Shown: positions 8,352-17,638, numbered from the stretch's first letter. The stretch: DNA of 64,000 bases from Clostridia bacterium (GCA_017520505.1 JAFXFN010000011.1:37209-101208), one strand, 5' to 3'. Program-made: numbers and translations. Notes: a model not told the origin generated them from the letters alone.

Positions 8352-9275
8352 TTATTTAGTTATTTTTAATAATTTTTCGAGGTTTTCGTCTGAAATTTCG
8401 GTCAAAGTGTCGCATTTTCTCAGATTCCAACGCTCAATATGGGTAAGCTTTTCGCCGGGAGCAATATCGTGAAGGGCGCTGAGTGACTCAAGCTCAAAGA
8501 AATTTTTACCCGTGAAAAATTCACAGTATACATCGCCATCGGGATAAACCGCATCGTTTTCTATATCGAATTCCTTTGTGAAAAGCACACCGTCTTTGTA
8601 ATAATATACTGTACCGCTGTCACAGTCGGTCGCTATTTTGAAGTCACTCTTTGCAAATCTGTCCTGCTTTACGGCAAGATATTTGTCAAGCAGGTGCAGA
8701 CGCTCGTCGGTAAGTGATGTGTAAGACCAGATAACGAGCTTTTTGTTAGGCAAAAGCCCCATATCCTTATCATTAAGCTTTACGAAGCCCACGCCGTCCT
8801 TTGCCATTACCGAAAGTGCCCATACAGCACCGTTGAGAGCTTTGTCCGTTATGTTTTTGACCGTGTTGTGTACAGTGACACCGCCGTTTTCAAATACGAG
8901 CTTCAGCTCAGCCGACACAAGTCCGCCCTTGTAGGGAAGCTGTGTGAATGTTACGGTATTATCCGATATTTCGTATTCAATGGGTGAGTTGTCGGGGTTG
9001 TACGTAAGGGGATATTCCTCGGGCGACATCCAGATTCTGTGACCGCCGTAAATATACCACGCCGTGTCCTTGCCGAATGTGTCTTCAAATTCAGCATCTG
9101 TTCTTTTTGTTTCTCTGTCAATGTCCTCGAAAAAGAGGTTTTCACAGCCGTCTATCGACATATATATCACTCTCGGACCTACGTCAAGCGTTACGCCGAG
9201 GGTAATATCACCATCTTCGATAAACATTGTTTTTCCGTAATTTTTGTAGCTTTCAATTCTTGTTTTCATAATCAT
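8352..9275 (-). CDS. DUF4380-like (mutarotase-fold) protein
   Basis: A 307-residue soluble, strand-rich protein. Features resembling DUF4380/galactose-mutarotase-like proteins are the opening GDITLGVTLDVGPRVIYMS, the GGHRIWMSPEEYPLTYNPD segment with conserved His-Arg-Trp, and the acidic tail IERWNLRKCD. Such proteins are thought to bind carbohydrates, but no catalytic assignment is supported. The start overlaps the stop of the binding-lipoprotein gene by ATGA; a second ATG two codons later has GGCGGA at better spacing. The overlap suggests translational coupling, an odd pairing for a transport lipoprotein. Its 3' end is followed by ~100 bases holding the hpf promoter. Confidence 0.6.
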   Translation of the reverse strand: MIMKTRIESYKNYGKTMFIEDGDITLGVTLDVGPRVIYMSIDGCENLFFEDIDRETKRTDAEFEDTFGKDTAWYIYGGHRIWMSPEEYPLTYNPDNSPIEYEISDNTVTFTQLPYKGGLVSAELKLVFENGGVTVHNTVKNITDKALNGAVWALSVMAKDGVGFVKLNDKDMGLLPNKKLVIWSYTSLTDERLHLLDKYLAVKQDRFAKSDFKIATDCDSGTVYYYKDGVLFTKEFDIENDAVYPDGDVYCEFFTGKNFFELESLSALHDIAPGEKLTHIERWNLRKCDTLTEISDENLEKLLKITK

Positions 9276-10219
9276 TCCGCCGTTCCTATAAATTTTGCTA
9301 TTTGATAAAGTGCATCTGTCAGTGACGGTGCAGGTCTTACAGCAGGCATTGTGCTGTCATAAAGAAAAACCTGACCGTTTTTGCAAGCGGAGATATTTTC
9401 AAAATCCTTCCTCTTGCGTATATCGTTTGCGGAAAATTTTTCCGCCTCAACGAAGCTTATTATTATTTCGGGGTTGGTTTGCAGCATCGTGCTTGCATCC
9501 ACATTTACGGTTTCCTCCGATTCGTTTGTGAAAACATTTTCACCGCCCGCAAGCGTGATAAGCTCACCTATCATACTGCCTGCACTGTATGCGAAATATT
9601 TGTCGGGAGTACCGCCCTCAGCGTAAACCTTACGCTTTATTTTTGCCTTTGCGGCAAGTGCCTTGACAACGCTTATATCATCTCTTATATCCTTTATGAT
9701 GGTTTCCGCAAGGTCTGATTTGAATGTTACAGCACCTGCAAGACGGATATTTGCTTCTGCGGTGGCAACACCGCCCTTGTCTGAAAATACAAATACATTG
9801 AAGCCTTCGTTTTTGAGCGCTTCTGCATCTGTTCCGCCATCCTCCGACGAGAATATGACCGTATCTATTCCGAGGCTTTTCAAGGCATCGGGAGTGATAA
9901 ATCCGCTGCTTGAAACTCTTGCGGATGACGGCATTCCCGAAAGCTCCTTACACTCTGCCGAGCAGGACTTTATGAGTCTTCCCGCGCCAAGCTCGACAAT
10001 TATTTCAGCCGCACTCGGCGATGAAACGTAAATTCCCGAAGGTGCTTTTTCGAGAATATACGAGTTTCCCGAAAAATCCGAAACGGTTATACTGTACTCG
10101 TTTACCTTTGCACGTTCTTCCTTTTTGTAATAATCCACCGAAAGATAACGGCAGGAGGAAAGTGTTCCCGAGAAGAGAGCAAAAAGCAGTAGAAAAGAAA
10201 TCAAACGCTTAATTTTCAT
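9272..10219 (-). CDS. ABC-transporter substrate-binding lipoprotein (iron/cobalamin type)
   Basis: A 315-residue lipoprotein: hydrophobic signal KRLISFLLLFALFSGTLSSC with the lipidated Cys near residue 23. The mature part is the two-lobe type III periplasmic binding fold (BtuF/FhuD family): VYVSSPSAAEIIVELGAG is the usual first-lobe opening, a long backbone helix spans about residues 165-195, and the second lobe ends MPAVRPAPSLTDALYQIAKF. No permease or ATPase gene is adjacent, so the partner transporter must lie elsewhere. No cobalamin riboswitch or iron box was recognised in the short upstream gap. Ligand (corrinoid, haem, siderophore) is undetermined. Confidence 0.85.
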   Translation of the reverse strand: MKIKRLISFLLLFALFSGTLSSCRYLSVDYYKKEERAKVNEYSITVSDFSGNSYILEKAPSGIYVSSPSAAEIIVELGAGRLIKSCSAECKELSGMPSSARVSSSGFITPDALKSLGIDTVIFSSEDGGTDAEALKNEGFNVFVFSDKGGVATAEANIRLAGAVTFKSDLAETIIKDIRDDISVVKALAAKAKIKRKVYAEGGTPDKYFAYSAGSMIGELITLAGGENVFTNESEETVNVDASTMLQTNPEIIISFVEAEKFSANDIRKRKDFENISACKNGQVFLYDSTMPAVRPAPSLTDALYQIAKFIGTAE

Positions 10220-10289
10220 ATTGAATCAACCCTTTTTTGTATGTAAGTTAGTAATATGGATAAAATCCTGTTATACAGGAGGGATTTTC

Positions 10290-10454
10290 GTGGTTATTAA
10301 AAGATATATAGAACAACTGCCCGTTGAATACAGTGAGCTTTCAACAAAGACTGTTTCATCTGACAAAATACAAATGGCAATACAAACGGCTCAAAAACGC
10401 ACCGTAACGGAAAAAGAAGTAAAAGAAAATGAAAAACACAGCGAAACAGCGTAA
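10290..10454 (+). CDS. Small protein upstream of serine recombinase
   Basis: A 54-residue, highly charged protein starting at a GTG with a full AGGAGG seven bases upstream; a longer in-frame reading from an ATG at 10221 has no ribosome site. It is rich in Lys, Glu, Ser and Thr, with no Cys and no membrane segment, and the second half should be helical (KIQMAIQTAQKRTVTEKEV). It overlaps the recombinase start by 26 bases, which implies coupled translation. I do not recognise a family. It may be a recombination directionality or accessory factor, or only a leader for the recombinase; this is inference. Confidence 0.55.
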   Translation: MVIKRYIEQLPVEYSELSTKTVSSDKIQMAIQTAQKRTVTEKEVKENEKHSETA

Positions 10455-11805
10455 AACAGCACTTTACATCCGTGTTTCAACAGACGCCCAAAGAGAGGAG
10501 GGCTATTCCGTTGAAGCGCAAACGGAAATGCTTAAAGGATATTGCCAAAGCAAGGAAATAAAAAATTACAGCTTATACATCGACGGCGGATATTCGGGTG
10601 CTAACATAGACCGTCCCGAAATGAAAAGACTTATCGGCGATATAAAAGAGGGAGGTGTTGAGTGTGTTGCCGTATATAAGCTTGACAGACTTTCAAGAAG
10701 CCAGAAGGACACGCTTTATCTCATTGAAGATGTGCTTTTGCCCAATGGCACAAGCTTTGTGTCGCTTCGTGAAAATATGGACACATCAACGCCTATCGGC
10801 CGTGCGATGCTCGGTATAATGTCGGCTTTTGCACAGCTTGAAAGAGAAACGATAAAGGAACGCACAAGTCTCGGTATGCGTGAGCGTGTCAAAAGCGGCT
10901 TGTGGCCCGGAGGCGGAAGAACTCCGTTCGGGTATGATTATGACAAAAGCACGGGCAAGCTTATCCCGAATGAAGATGCCGAAGTCGTAAGGCAGGTATA
11001 TTCGCTTTATTTGCAGGGATATTCCACTCTGAAGATAGCAAAGCTTACAGGACTGAAATACGAAAGACTCGCAATACAGATACTGAAGCGCAAAACGAAT
11101 ATCGGCAGTATCGTATATAACGGTGTTGAGTATAAAAACTGCCACGAGCCGATAATATCGGAAAGCGTATTTTATTCAGCGCAGGCTGAAATGAAGCGCA
11201 GAAGCCTGAAAAGCGCACGCACCTCGAAATCTCTTTTGTCGGGGCTTATAATATGCGGTGTTTGCGGAGCAAAAATGCGTTATCAGAAATGGAGTGGGGG
11301 AAAATATAAAATATACTGCTACTCACAGGATAAATCAAAATCACATCTTGCCAAGGACGGTGTTTGCGATAACGTAAAGGTATCGGCAGATGAGCTTGAA
11401 AAAATCGTGCTTGATGATATATTTTCTCTGAAATTTGAAGAAAAAGACGTTGCAAATGCAGATGTGGATATTCTTGATGTGCTTGAAAAAACCAAAAACG
11501 CTGTCAAAAAGAAGCTTTCACGTTTGTACGAGCTGTATTCCGAGGATGATGATGACGTTCTTATCGATGAAATAAACCGCCGAAAGCGTGAGCTTGCGGA
11601 AATTGAAGAAAAAATACATTCGGAAAAGGAAAACAGAAGTATATCGCAAGCATCTATGGAGCAGCTCAAAAAGCTCGGCGCTTTGCAGGGAGTGTGGAAA
11701 ACGATGTCTCTTGAAGAAAAGCAAAGCGTTCTGCGTGAGCTTATAGATAAAATAGTTATAACATACGAAACCGTGGAGATATTTTATACAGGAAATATAA
11801 GATAG
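10429..11805 (+). CDS. Large serine recombinase (SpoIVCA/CcrB type)
   Basis: A 458-residue large serine recombinase. The resolvase domain opens TALYIRVSTDAQREEGYSV, where the Ser of RVST is the nucleophile, and includes VYKLDRLSRSQKDTLYLIE and LGIMSAFAQLERETIKERT with the catalytic arginines. A recombinase domain follows (GGGRTPFGYDYD onward), then a zinc ribbon CGVCGAKMRY ... YCYSQDKS with CxxC pairs, and a helical coiled-coil region (about residues 345-425). All parts are intact. No phage, conjugation or attachment-site partner genes surround it. It is closest in type to recombinases that excise sporulation intervening elements or act as lone integrases; its target site is not identifiable here. 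Confidence 0.92.
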   Translation: MKNTAKQRKTALYIRVSTDAQREEGYSVEAQTEMLKGYCQSKEIKNYSLYIDGGYSGANIDRPEMKRLIGDIKEGGVECVAVYKLDRLSRSQKDTLYLIEDVLLPNGTSFVSLRENMDTSTPIGRAMLGIMSAFAQLERETIKERTSLGMRERVKSGLWPGGGRTPFGYDYDKSTGKLIPNEDAEVVRQVYSLYLQGYSTLKIAKLTGLKYERLAIQILKRKTNIGSIVYNGVEYKNCHEPIISESVFYSAQAEMKRRSLKSARTSKSLLSGLIICGVCGAKMRYQKWSGGKYKIYCYSQDKSKSHLAKDGVCDNVKVSADELEKIVLDDIFSLKFEEKDVANADVDILDVLEKTKNAVKKKLSRLYELYSEDDDDVLIDEINRRKRELAEIEEKIHSEKENRSISQASMEQLKKLGALQGVWKTMSLEEKQSVLRELIDKIVITYETVEIFYTGNIR

Positions 11806-11808
11806 GCT

Positions 11809-11838
11809 CACATAGGGCTTTATTAAAAGCCCTATGTG
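11809..11838. terminator. Bidirectional terminator
   Basis: A 13-14-bp stem (cacatagggcttt against aaaagccctatgtg) with a short AT loop sits between the convergent recombinase and glucosaminidase genes. T-runs are short, so efficiency is uncertain. Confidence 0.7.
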
Positions 11839-11846
11839 ATAAGATA

Positions 11847-13802
11847 TCATTCAGCCTTTTCTTTATTTTCTTTTTTTGTGCCTTTGCCGGTGTAGATATA
11901 TAAGAATACCACAAAGCCTACAGCCACAACAACCGTTACGATTATCGCAGCTATCCACATCGCAGACATACCGCTGCTTTTCTTTTCATCGTCGGGCGCA
12001 TCTGTAACCGCACCTGCAGGGATGGACGGTTCTTCTGTTACGTTATCTTCTGTAACAGCATCGGTTGAGGGAGCTTCTGTTTCCGCTTCGGGATCATCGA
12101 GTGTTCCTGTGTGTCCTGTTTCTGTTACGAAAACGATGTTGTGTATAATGAAGTTGTCACCGCCCGGCATATTCGCGGCAAGGTAAACATCGCCCATATA
12201 CTGTGTGTCGATAGAAAGCTTTACGATCCTGCGCCAAAGACTTTCACCGTTGCCGCTTCTCAAAGCTTCATAACCAATATCAAACGCTTCTTTACTTCCC
12301 GATGAGAAATCCTTGTCGGGAGATGTTGAAAGACCGAGACCTGCATAATTTCCGTTGACGCTTGCCTTGAAGTCGCCCTTTGTGGAATAGTCTATGTATG
12401 CATAATCGTACTTTGAAAGATTGATGCGTCCGAGGTCGATAACCGACTTGGGTGTTCCCTTAACGACACGCCATGATATATTGTCTTCATCAGATTTCAT
12501 AACAAGGCCGTCGCCTCTGGAAATGTTTTTAAGCTCGTAAATATCGTATGATTCAACAGACTCATTCTTGAGAAGTGAGCTTGCAACAAACTCACCGCCC
12601 GTTGGTGCAGGGCATTTATCCTTAGGCATTCCCTCATATACGGGAATGAGGAAGGAGATTGCGGAATCGAGAAATCCGTTTTCGGCATAAGCACGGTACA
12701 TTGTGTTACCCTCGCTCGTTGCCGCTGTGACGTTCTGCATATACTGTCCCCAGAAATTCTTTTGTGAACGTGCATCTACGTTGAATTTCTGAAGATAAGG
12801 AATGTTCTGGTATATGCTTATGTATTTTTCCTTTACTTTAAGCGAACCGCCGTAAAGTGCCTTCCATCTTGTGTTCCACGAGGGGTTACCGCCCCACTGT
12901 GACGCCATAACGGGTGTGCCCTCGATTGCCTCTGTCATACCGCCACGGAATATTTCAAAATATCCCGTGCCTGCTGAACCCATATTGAAGTAGTTATAAT
13001 ATCCGTTGTATTTCTTTGATTCGGCAAGTGTAAAGCCCGTTGAGGGAGCGTTTATGAGATTGCCGTTTTCATCAGTCTTTGAATATTTACCGCTTCCGTT
13101 ATCGTAGTAATACCACATTCTGTCACCGCAAGCACCCGTGATAAGAGGGGATTTGCCCGTGCCTTGCTCCTGTCTTATACGTGAAGCAAGAAAAACAGGA
13201 TTAACGCCGACTTCTTTACCCGTGTTATAGAAAAATTCGGCATACGTTGTATTGGAATATTTGTCATCGAGCTTTGCGTTTTCCATAAATGTTCCGCTGA
13301 TAGCCGCTTCAACTGCTTCGAGTGTTATTCCGTCTGCCCACGAAAGCTCAAGAAAACGGAAGATGCTCTTTTCAGTTAAGAAGTTTCTGGGGTCCATTTC
13401 ATATTCAACAGCTGCACGTGAAGCCTTGTACCAGCCTGAATCGTAGAGATTTATATGCGAAAAATCTCTGTAAGCGGAGTTTGAGCGTGAGCAGAGATTT
13501 CTCTTGATTTCCGCATCGTATTCCTGATATACAACGTAATCCCACGTGTATGCGGAGTCCTTGCCCTGCTGACGGCTTATGTCGGTGACAAGCAATGGCT
13601 CAAACGTCCAATCCTTGTACGTTTTGTGCAAAGCAAGAAGCGATGGAAGATAATCGTCGGGAAATCCCTTGTCTTTCAGCGACTGCATATATGCTTCGTC
13701 CTCTGCATTTGCCGCCAAAACGGAAACGGGGGATGCGAATACGCAAAGCACCGTAATGAGCGCAAGCGTAAATGATGATATTTTTTTTATAAGACTCATC
13801 AA
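11847..13802 (-). CDS. Membrane-anchored glucosaminidase (peptidoglycan hydrolase)
   Basis: A 651-residue secreted protein. Residues 1-31 are a signal peptide ending in SVLAANA. A helical N-terminal region (KDKGFPDDYLPSLLALHKTY) leads into a LytG/Bax-type glucosaminidase domain (about residues 130-370) with VNPVFLASRIRQEQGTGKSP carrying the likely catalytic Glu, and repeated aromatic turns (YYNYFNMGSAGTGYFEIF). A beta-sandwich module of about 150 residues follows. A Pro/Thr/Glu-rich linker and a transmembrane helix MWIAAIIVTVVVAVGFVVFLYI with Lys-rich tail anchor it to the membrane. It should cleave the glycan strands of peptidoglycan during growth or sporulation. Confidence 0.85.
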   Translation of the reverse strand: MMSLIKKISSFTLALITVLCVFASPVSVLAANAEDEAYMQSLKDKGFPDDYLPSLLALHKTYKDWTFEPLLVTDISRQQGKDSAYTWDYVVYQEYDAEIKRNLCSRSNSAYRDFSHINLYDSGWYKASRAAVEYEMDPRNFLTEKSIFRFLELSWADGITLEAVEAAISGTFMENAKLDDKYSNTTYAEFFYNTGKEVGVNPVFLASRIRQEQGTGKSPLITGACGDRMWYYYDNGSGKYSKTDENGNLINAPSTGFTLAESKKYNGYYNYFNMGSAGTGYFEIFRGGMTEAIEGTPVMASQWGGNPSWNTRWKALYGGSLKVKEKYISIYQNIPYLQKFNVDARSQKNFWGQYMQNVTAATSEGNTMYRAYAENGFLDSAISFLIPVYEGMPKDKCPAPTGGEFVASSLLKNESVESYDIYELKNISRGDGLVMKSDEDNISWRVVKGTPKSVIDLGRINLSKYDYAYIDYSTKGDFKASVNGNYAGLGLSTSPDKDFSSGSKEAFDIGYEALRSGNGESLWRRIVKLSIDTQYMGDVYLAANMPGGDNFIIHNIVFVTETGHTGTLDDPEAETEAPSTDAVTEDNVTEEPSIPAGAVTDAPDDEKKSSGMSAMWIAAIIVTVVVAVGFVVFLYIYTGKGTKKENKEKAE

Positions 13803-13852
13803 ATTTTACCATCCTTTTAAAATTAGATATGACAAATATAATATATATTTAT

Positions 13853-13881
13853 ACTATATCATAATATTACAAATTTTGCAA
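13853..13881 (-). promoter_or_regulatory. Sigma-A promoter of the glucosaminidase gene
   Basis: On the minus strand TTGCAA, a 17-base spacer and TATAGT precede the start codon by about 50 bases. Confidence 0.7.
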
Positions 13882-13913
13882 CTGTTTTTTTGCGTAAATG
13901 CTGTTTGGGCAAT

Positions 13914-13952
13914 GTGAAAAAAACGGCATCACGGTTTTCGACCGTGATGCCG
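13914..13952 (-). terminator. Terminator of the GH3 gene
   Basis: A 12-bp GC-rich stem (cggcatcacggt against its complement) with loop TTC. On the minus strand it is followed by a run of seven T, the correct side for the GH3 gene ending at 13960. Confidence 0.85.
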
Positions 13953-13959
13953 TGATTTA

Positions 13960-16104
13960 TTATACAAGCTTGAATTCTACAAATTCCTTAACGTCTGAAC
14001 GGTTGGAAACAAATACCTTGAATTTACCCTTTTCAGCCTTGTATTCACCGCTGAATGTGTGGAATTTCAAAGCATCAAGCGTTATCTTGAACGCTACCGT
14101 TTTTTCTTCACCCGGAGCAAGTGCTACCTTCTGATAGCCCTTCATTTCCTTTACGGGTCTTGAAACGGATGCTGTAACGTCGTTGATGTAAAGCTGTACT
14201 GTTTCAATGCCATGGACGTTACCCGTGTTCTTGACGTTTACAAATACCGTTATCTCGCCGTCCTCTGTCATTTCGTTACTTGAAAGAGTAGGGGAGGAAA
14301 TTTCGAACGTTGTGTAAGACATACCGTAACCGAAGGGATAAACAGGCTCATACGGTGTGTCGAGGTATCTCAGACAGTATCCGCCGTTGCCGTTGGGTCT
14401 ACCTGTGGGCAGATGGTTATAGAAGTAAGGCGACTGTCCTTCATAGGGGAATGTCATAGGAAGCTTACCCTGGAAGTTTACACGACCGAAAAGCAGATTT
14501 GCAAGAGCATTTCCGCCCTCAGTGCCGGGATGCCAGAAAATAACCGTTGCAGGTGAGATGTCGTTTATCTTTTCAAGTGCCAAAGGACGTCCGCAGTAAA
14601 TAACCGTTACGGTGTTCTTGTTAACGGAGCAAACCTCTTTTACAAGCTCTGCCTGAGCATCGCTTATTGAAATTCTTGCACGTGTGTGTGATTCACCGCT
14701 CATATCCATTTCTTCACCGATACAGAGAACGACAGCATCACATTCAGCTGCAAGCTTCTTCGCTTCGGCAATTCTGTCAGCAACAGCCTCGGGCTTTTCG
14801 TTGGGATCAAATGTTGAACCGAATGCAAGCTTAACGTCTGCGTTCTTCGCAACGTTTTTAATACCGTCAAGTGCGCTGACAGCTTCGGCAACAGTACCGC
14901 AGCAGAACCAGCCGCCAATCATACCGTGGTCAGCCGCAGGACCGATAACGGCGATCTTCTTCACGTTTTCGTCAAGGGGAAGTACACCGTCATTTTTCAG
15001 AAGCACCGCACTCTTTTCAGCGGCAACTCTTGCAAGGTCACGGTGTTCCTTGCAAAGGTGGAGTCTCTTTTCTTCTTCAACACTTGCGCCTCTGTAGGGA
15101 TCGTCGAAAAGACCGAGCTTTTCTTTGAGCTTCAGAATACGCATAACAGCATCGTCAAGCTGTTTTTCTGTTATTTCGCCTTCCTCGAGAAGCTGTTTGC
15201 CGAATTTAACGTAGCACGTTGACATCATTTCAATGTCACTTGTCGCATCAAGCGCTTTTTTAGCACATTCCTTTTCGTTTGCCGCAATACCGTGCGAGAT
15301 CATCTCGTAAAATGCGTTGAAGTCGGAAATTACGATTCCGTCAAAGCCCCATTCCTTACGGAGAATGTCGTCAACGAGATATTTATTTGCAGAGGAGGGA
15401 ACACCGTTAAGCGTGTTGAATGATGTCATTACAAGCTCAACGCCCTCGTCAACAGCCACCTTGTATGCAGGCATATAGAATTCACGCAGAGTTCTGTCGC
15501 CAAGCTCAACGGCATCGTAGTCACGTCCGCCGTCGCAAGCGCCGTATGCGGCAAAATGCTTTACACAAGCGGCAATTTTGTCTTTTTCAAGGTTTTCACC
15601 CTGAAATCCTCTGACCATAGCCGCAGACATTTTTGAGTTGAGATACGGATCCTCACCCGTTGTTTCCATACATCTTCCCCAGCGAGCGTCACGTACAAGG
15701 TCAACCATAGGTGCGAACGTTACGTGAAGACCACCCGCAACGGCTTCTTTAGCCGCCATAGCACAGCACTGTTCAGCAAGCTCTGTATCAAAAGATGCGC
15801 CGAGTCCGAGCGGAACGGGGTAAAGCGTTCTGTAACCGTGTATGATGTCAGCCATAAACAAAAGGGGAATCTTGTGCGGGTCTTCATCCATATGGAAGTC
15901 CTGCAAAAATTTAAGCTGTTCGGCGCCTGTTCCGCCGAGAAGCGTACCGATTTTTGACGTAACCTTTCTTGTAATACCGAAGTTACGCATAGGACCTGTG
16001 ACAGCTCCCTCACCCTTGTCCGTGATTATCTGCGGAACAAGCTGTGTCATCTGGGCAAGCTTTTCGTCAACGGTCATTTCATTTAACAGTTTTTGTAAAT
16101 CCAT
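13960..16104 (-). CDS. bglX: Glycoside hydrolase family 3 beta-glucosidase/xylosidase
   Basis: A 714-residue GH3 enzyme with the full three-domain layout: the (alpha/beta)8 domain (about residues 1-340, with FAPMVDLVRDARWGRCMET and the nucleophile Asp in GIVISDFNAFY), the alpha/beta sandwich domain (KIAVIGPAADHGMIGGW onward) and the C-terminal fibronectin-III-like domain (ETVQLYINDVTASVSRPVKE). No signal peptide, so it works inside the cell, probably on imported oligosaccharides from plant glycans. Length and domain order match BglX-type enzymes. It is transcribed from a near-consensus promoter back to back with that of the aldehyde dehydrogenase gene. Exact sugar specificity cannot be read from sequence. 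Confidence 0.93.
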   Translation of the reverse strand: MDLQKLLNEMTVDEKLAQMTQLVPQIITDKGEGAVTGPMRNFGITRKVTSKIGTLLGGTGAEQLKFLQDFHMDEDPHKIPLLFMADIIHGYRTLYPVPLGLGASFDTELAEQCCAMAAKEAVAGGLHVTFAPMVDLVRDARWGRCMETTGEDPYLNSKMSAAMVRGFQGENLEKDKIAACVKHFAAYGACDGGRDYDAVELGDRTLREFYMPAYKVAVDEGVELVMTSFNTLNGVPSSANKYLVDDILRKEWGFDGIVISDFNAFYEMISHGIAANEKECAKKALDATSDIEMMSTCYVKFGKQLLEEGEITEKQLDDAVMRILKLKEKLGLFDDPYRGASVEEEKRLHLCKEHRDLARVAAEKSAVLLKNDGVLPLDENVKKIAVIGPAADHGMIGGWFCCGTVAEAVSALDGIKNVAKNADVKLAFGSTFDPNEKPEAVADRIAEAKKLAAECDAVVLCIGEEMDMSGESHTRARISISDAQAELVKEVCSVNKNTVTVIYCGRPLALEKINDISPATVIFWHPGTEGGNALANLLFGRVNFQGKLPMTFPYEGQSPYFYNHLPTGRPNGNGGYCLRYLDTPYEPVYPFGYGMSYTTFEISSPTLSSNEMTEDGEITVFVNVKNTGNVHGIETVQLYINDVTASVSRPVKEMKGYQKVALAPGEEKTVAFKITLDALKFHTFSGEYKAEKGKFKVFVSNRSDVKEFVEFKLV

Positions 16105-16137
16105 AGTTTTACTCCAATAAAGTTTAAGTATGGTATT

Positions 16138-16166
16138 ATTCTACATCAAATGCACATATTTGTCAA
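16138..16166 (-). promoter_or_regulatory. Sigma-A promoter of the GH3 gene
   Basis: On the minus strand TTGACA, a 17-base spacer and TAGAAT form a near-consensus promoter about 35 bases upstream of the start. Confidence 0.8.
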
Positions 16167-16174
16167 TGGTATTG

Positions 16175-16203
16175 TTGACAAAGAAAATATTTTATGTTAG
16201 TAT
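16175..16203 (+). promoter_or_regulatory. Sigma-A promoter of the aldehyde dehydrogenase gene
   Basis: TTGACA, a 17-base spacer and TAGTAT. Its -35 box lies only eight bases from the -35 box of the divergent GH3 promoter, so the two polymerases should compete or share a regulator. Confidence 0.75.
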
Positions 16204-16238
16204 TATCCCCATAAATATCTGATGAGGTGTCAATTTCG

Positions 16239-17612
16239 ATGAATATAGATGAAATAATAAAAAAACAGAGGACATTTTTTATAAGCGGTGCCACGCTTCC
16301 CGTTAAGTTCCGCCGTGCAATGCTCGAAGGGCTTTATCTTTCGGTTAAAAAGCACGAAAAAGAAATCGCAAATGCACTTAAAGCCGATCTCGGAAAAAGT
16401 GAATACGAGGGCTTTATGTGCGAAACGGGGCTTGTGCTTTCCGAAATATCGTATATGCTCAAAAATCTCAACAAATTCACTTCAAAGCGCCGTGTGCGTA
16501 CACCGCTTGCACAGTTTCCGTCGTCAAGCTATACGTTAGCCGTGCCTTACGGAAACGTGCTTATAATGAGTCCGTGGAATTATCCCATTCTTCTCACGCT
16601 TCAACCGCTTGTAACGGCGATTGCCGCAGGAAATACGGCGGTGGTAAAGCCGAGCGCGTATTCTCCCGAATCAAGTAAGGTGATAGAGAAAATAATAAAA
16701 TCGTGTTTTCCGCCCGAATACGTCAGTGTTGTTCTGGGAGGCCGCCGTGAAAATGCGGAGCTGCTTGACAAAAAATTTGATTTCGTGTTTTTCACGGGAA
16801 GCACAAGCGTTGGGCGCGAGGTCTTGCGCCATACGGCTGAAACGCTGACTCCTGCCGTGCTTGAGCTTGGCGGGAAAAGCCCCTGCATCGTTGATGAAAG
16901 CGCTAAAATCAAGCTTGCGGCAAAACGCATAGTGTTCGGTAAATTTCTTAACTGCGGTCAGACGTGTGTTGCACCCGACTATGTACTGTGTGATGCCAAA
17001 ATCAAGGACGAGCTTGTTTCTGAAATCTGCAAAGAGATAAAAAATCAATACACAGGCGAGCCTTTGAAAAATCAAAGCTACGGAAAAATAATAAACGAAA
17101 AGCATTTTGACAGAATTCTTGGACTTATTGATGCTGAAAAAACGGTGTTCGGCGGTGTATCTGACCGTGAAACGCTCAAAATCTCACCAACAGTTATGAC
17201 AGACGTAAAATGGGATGATCCCGTTATGGGGCAGGAAATATTCGGCCCGGTTTTGCCCATTTTAACGTATGACAAATTCAGCGACGTGTTCAGACTTCTT
17301 GCCGATAAACCGAAGCCGCTTGCGCTGTATTTATTCACCGAAAGCAAAAAGCGTGCCGAGGCTGTAACGTCACGTATTTCCTACGGCGGCGGCTGTATAA
17401 ACGACACGGTCATACATCTTGCCACAAGCGAAATGGGCTTCGGCGGTGTCGGTGAAAGCGGAATGGGAAGCTATCACGGTAAAGTCGGATTCGATACGTT
17501 TTCACATATTAAAAGCATTGTTGATAAAAAAACATGGCTTGATCTGCCGATAAGATATCAGCCGTATAAAAAAGGATTTTATGAAAAAGCCGTCAGGTTT
17601 TTCTTGAAATAA
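16239..17612 (+). CDS. NAD(P)-dependent aldehyde dehydrogenase (class 3 type)
   Basis: A 457-residue aldehyde dehydrogenase of the short class 3/AlkH-like group. Substrate and cofactor motifs are clear: VLIMSPWNYPILLTLQPLV for the NAD loop, FTGSTSVGREV, the general base Glu in AVLELGGKSPCIV, and the catalytic Cys in FLNCGQTCVAPDYV. The C-terminal GFGGVGESGMGSYHGKVGFD is a class 3 feature, and the Lys/Phe-rich end suggests membrane association. It oxidises medium or long fatty or aromatic aldehydes. The ATG at 16239 has GATGAGG seven bases upstream; a GTG four codons earlier overlaps that site and is less likely. Confidence 0.92.
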   Translation: MNIDEIIKKQRTFFISGATLPVKFRRAMLEGLYLSVKKHEKEIANALKADLGKSEYEGFMCETGLVLSEISYMLKNLNKFTSKRRVRTPLAQFPSSSYTLAVPYGNVLIMSPWNYPILLTLQPLVTAIAAGNTAVVKPSAYSPESSKVIEKIIKSCFPPEYVSVVLGGRRENAELLDKKFDFVFFTGSTSVGREVLRHTAETLTPAVLELGGKSPCIVDESAKIKLAAKRIVFGKFLNCGQTCVAPDYVLCDAKIKDELVSEICKEIKNQYTGEPLKNQSYGKIINEKHFDRILGLIDAEKTVFGGVSDRETLKISPTVMTDVKWDDPVMGQEIFGPVLPILTYDKFSDVFRLLADKPKPLALYLFTESKKRAEAVTSRISYGGGCINDTVIHLATSEMGFGGVGESGMGSYHGKVGFDTFSHIKSIVDKKTWLDLPIRYQPYKKGFYEKAVRFFLK

Positions 17613-17638
17613 AAAATGTAAATATTTATTCTATTATC

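Noticed and set aside
10220..10290. A cobalamin riboswitch upstream of the binding-lipoprotein gene
   Set aside because: The gap is too short and no B12-box-like sequence was recognised.
3772..11805. A sigK skin element between sigK and the serine recombinase
   Set aside because: sigK is complete and sipL, hpf and other core genes lie between, so no split gene is present here.
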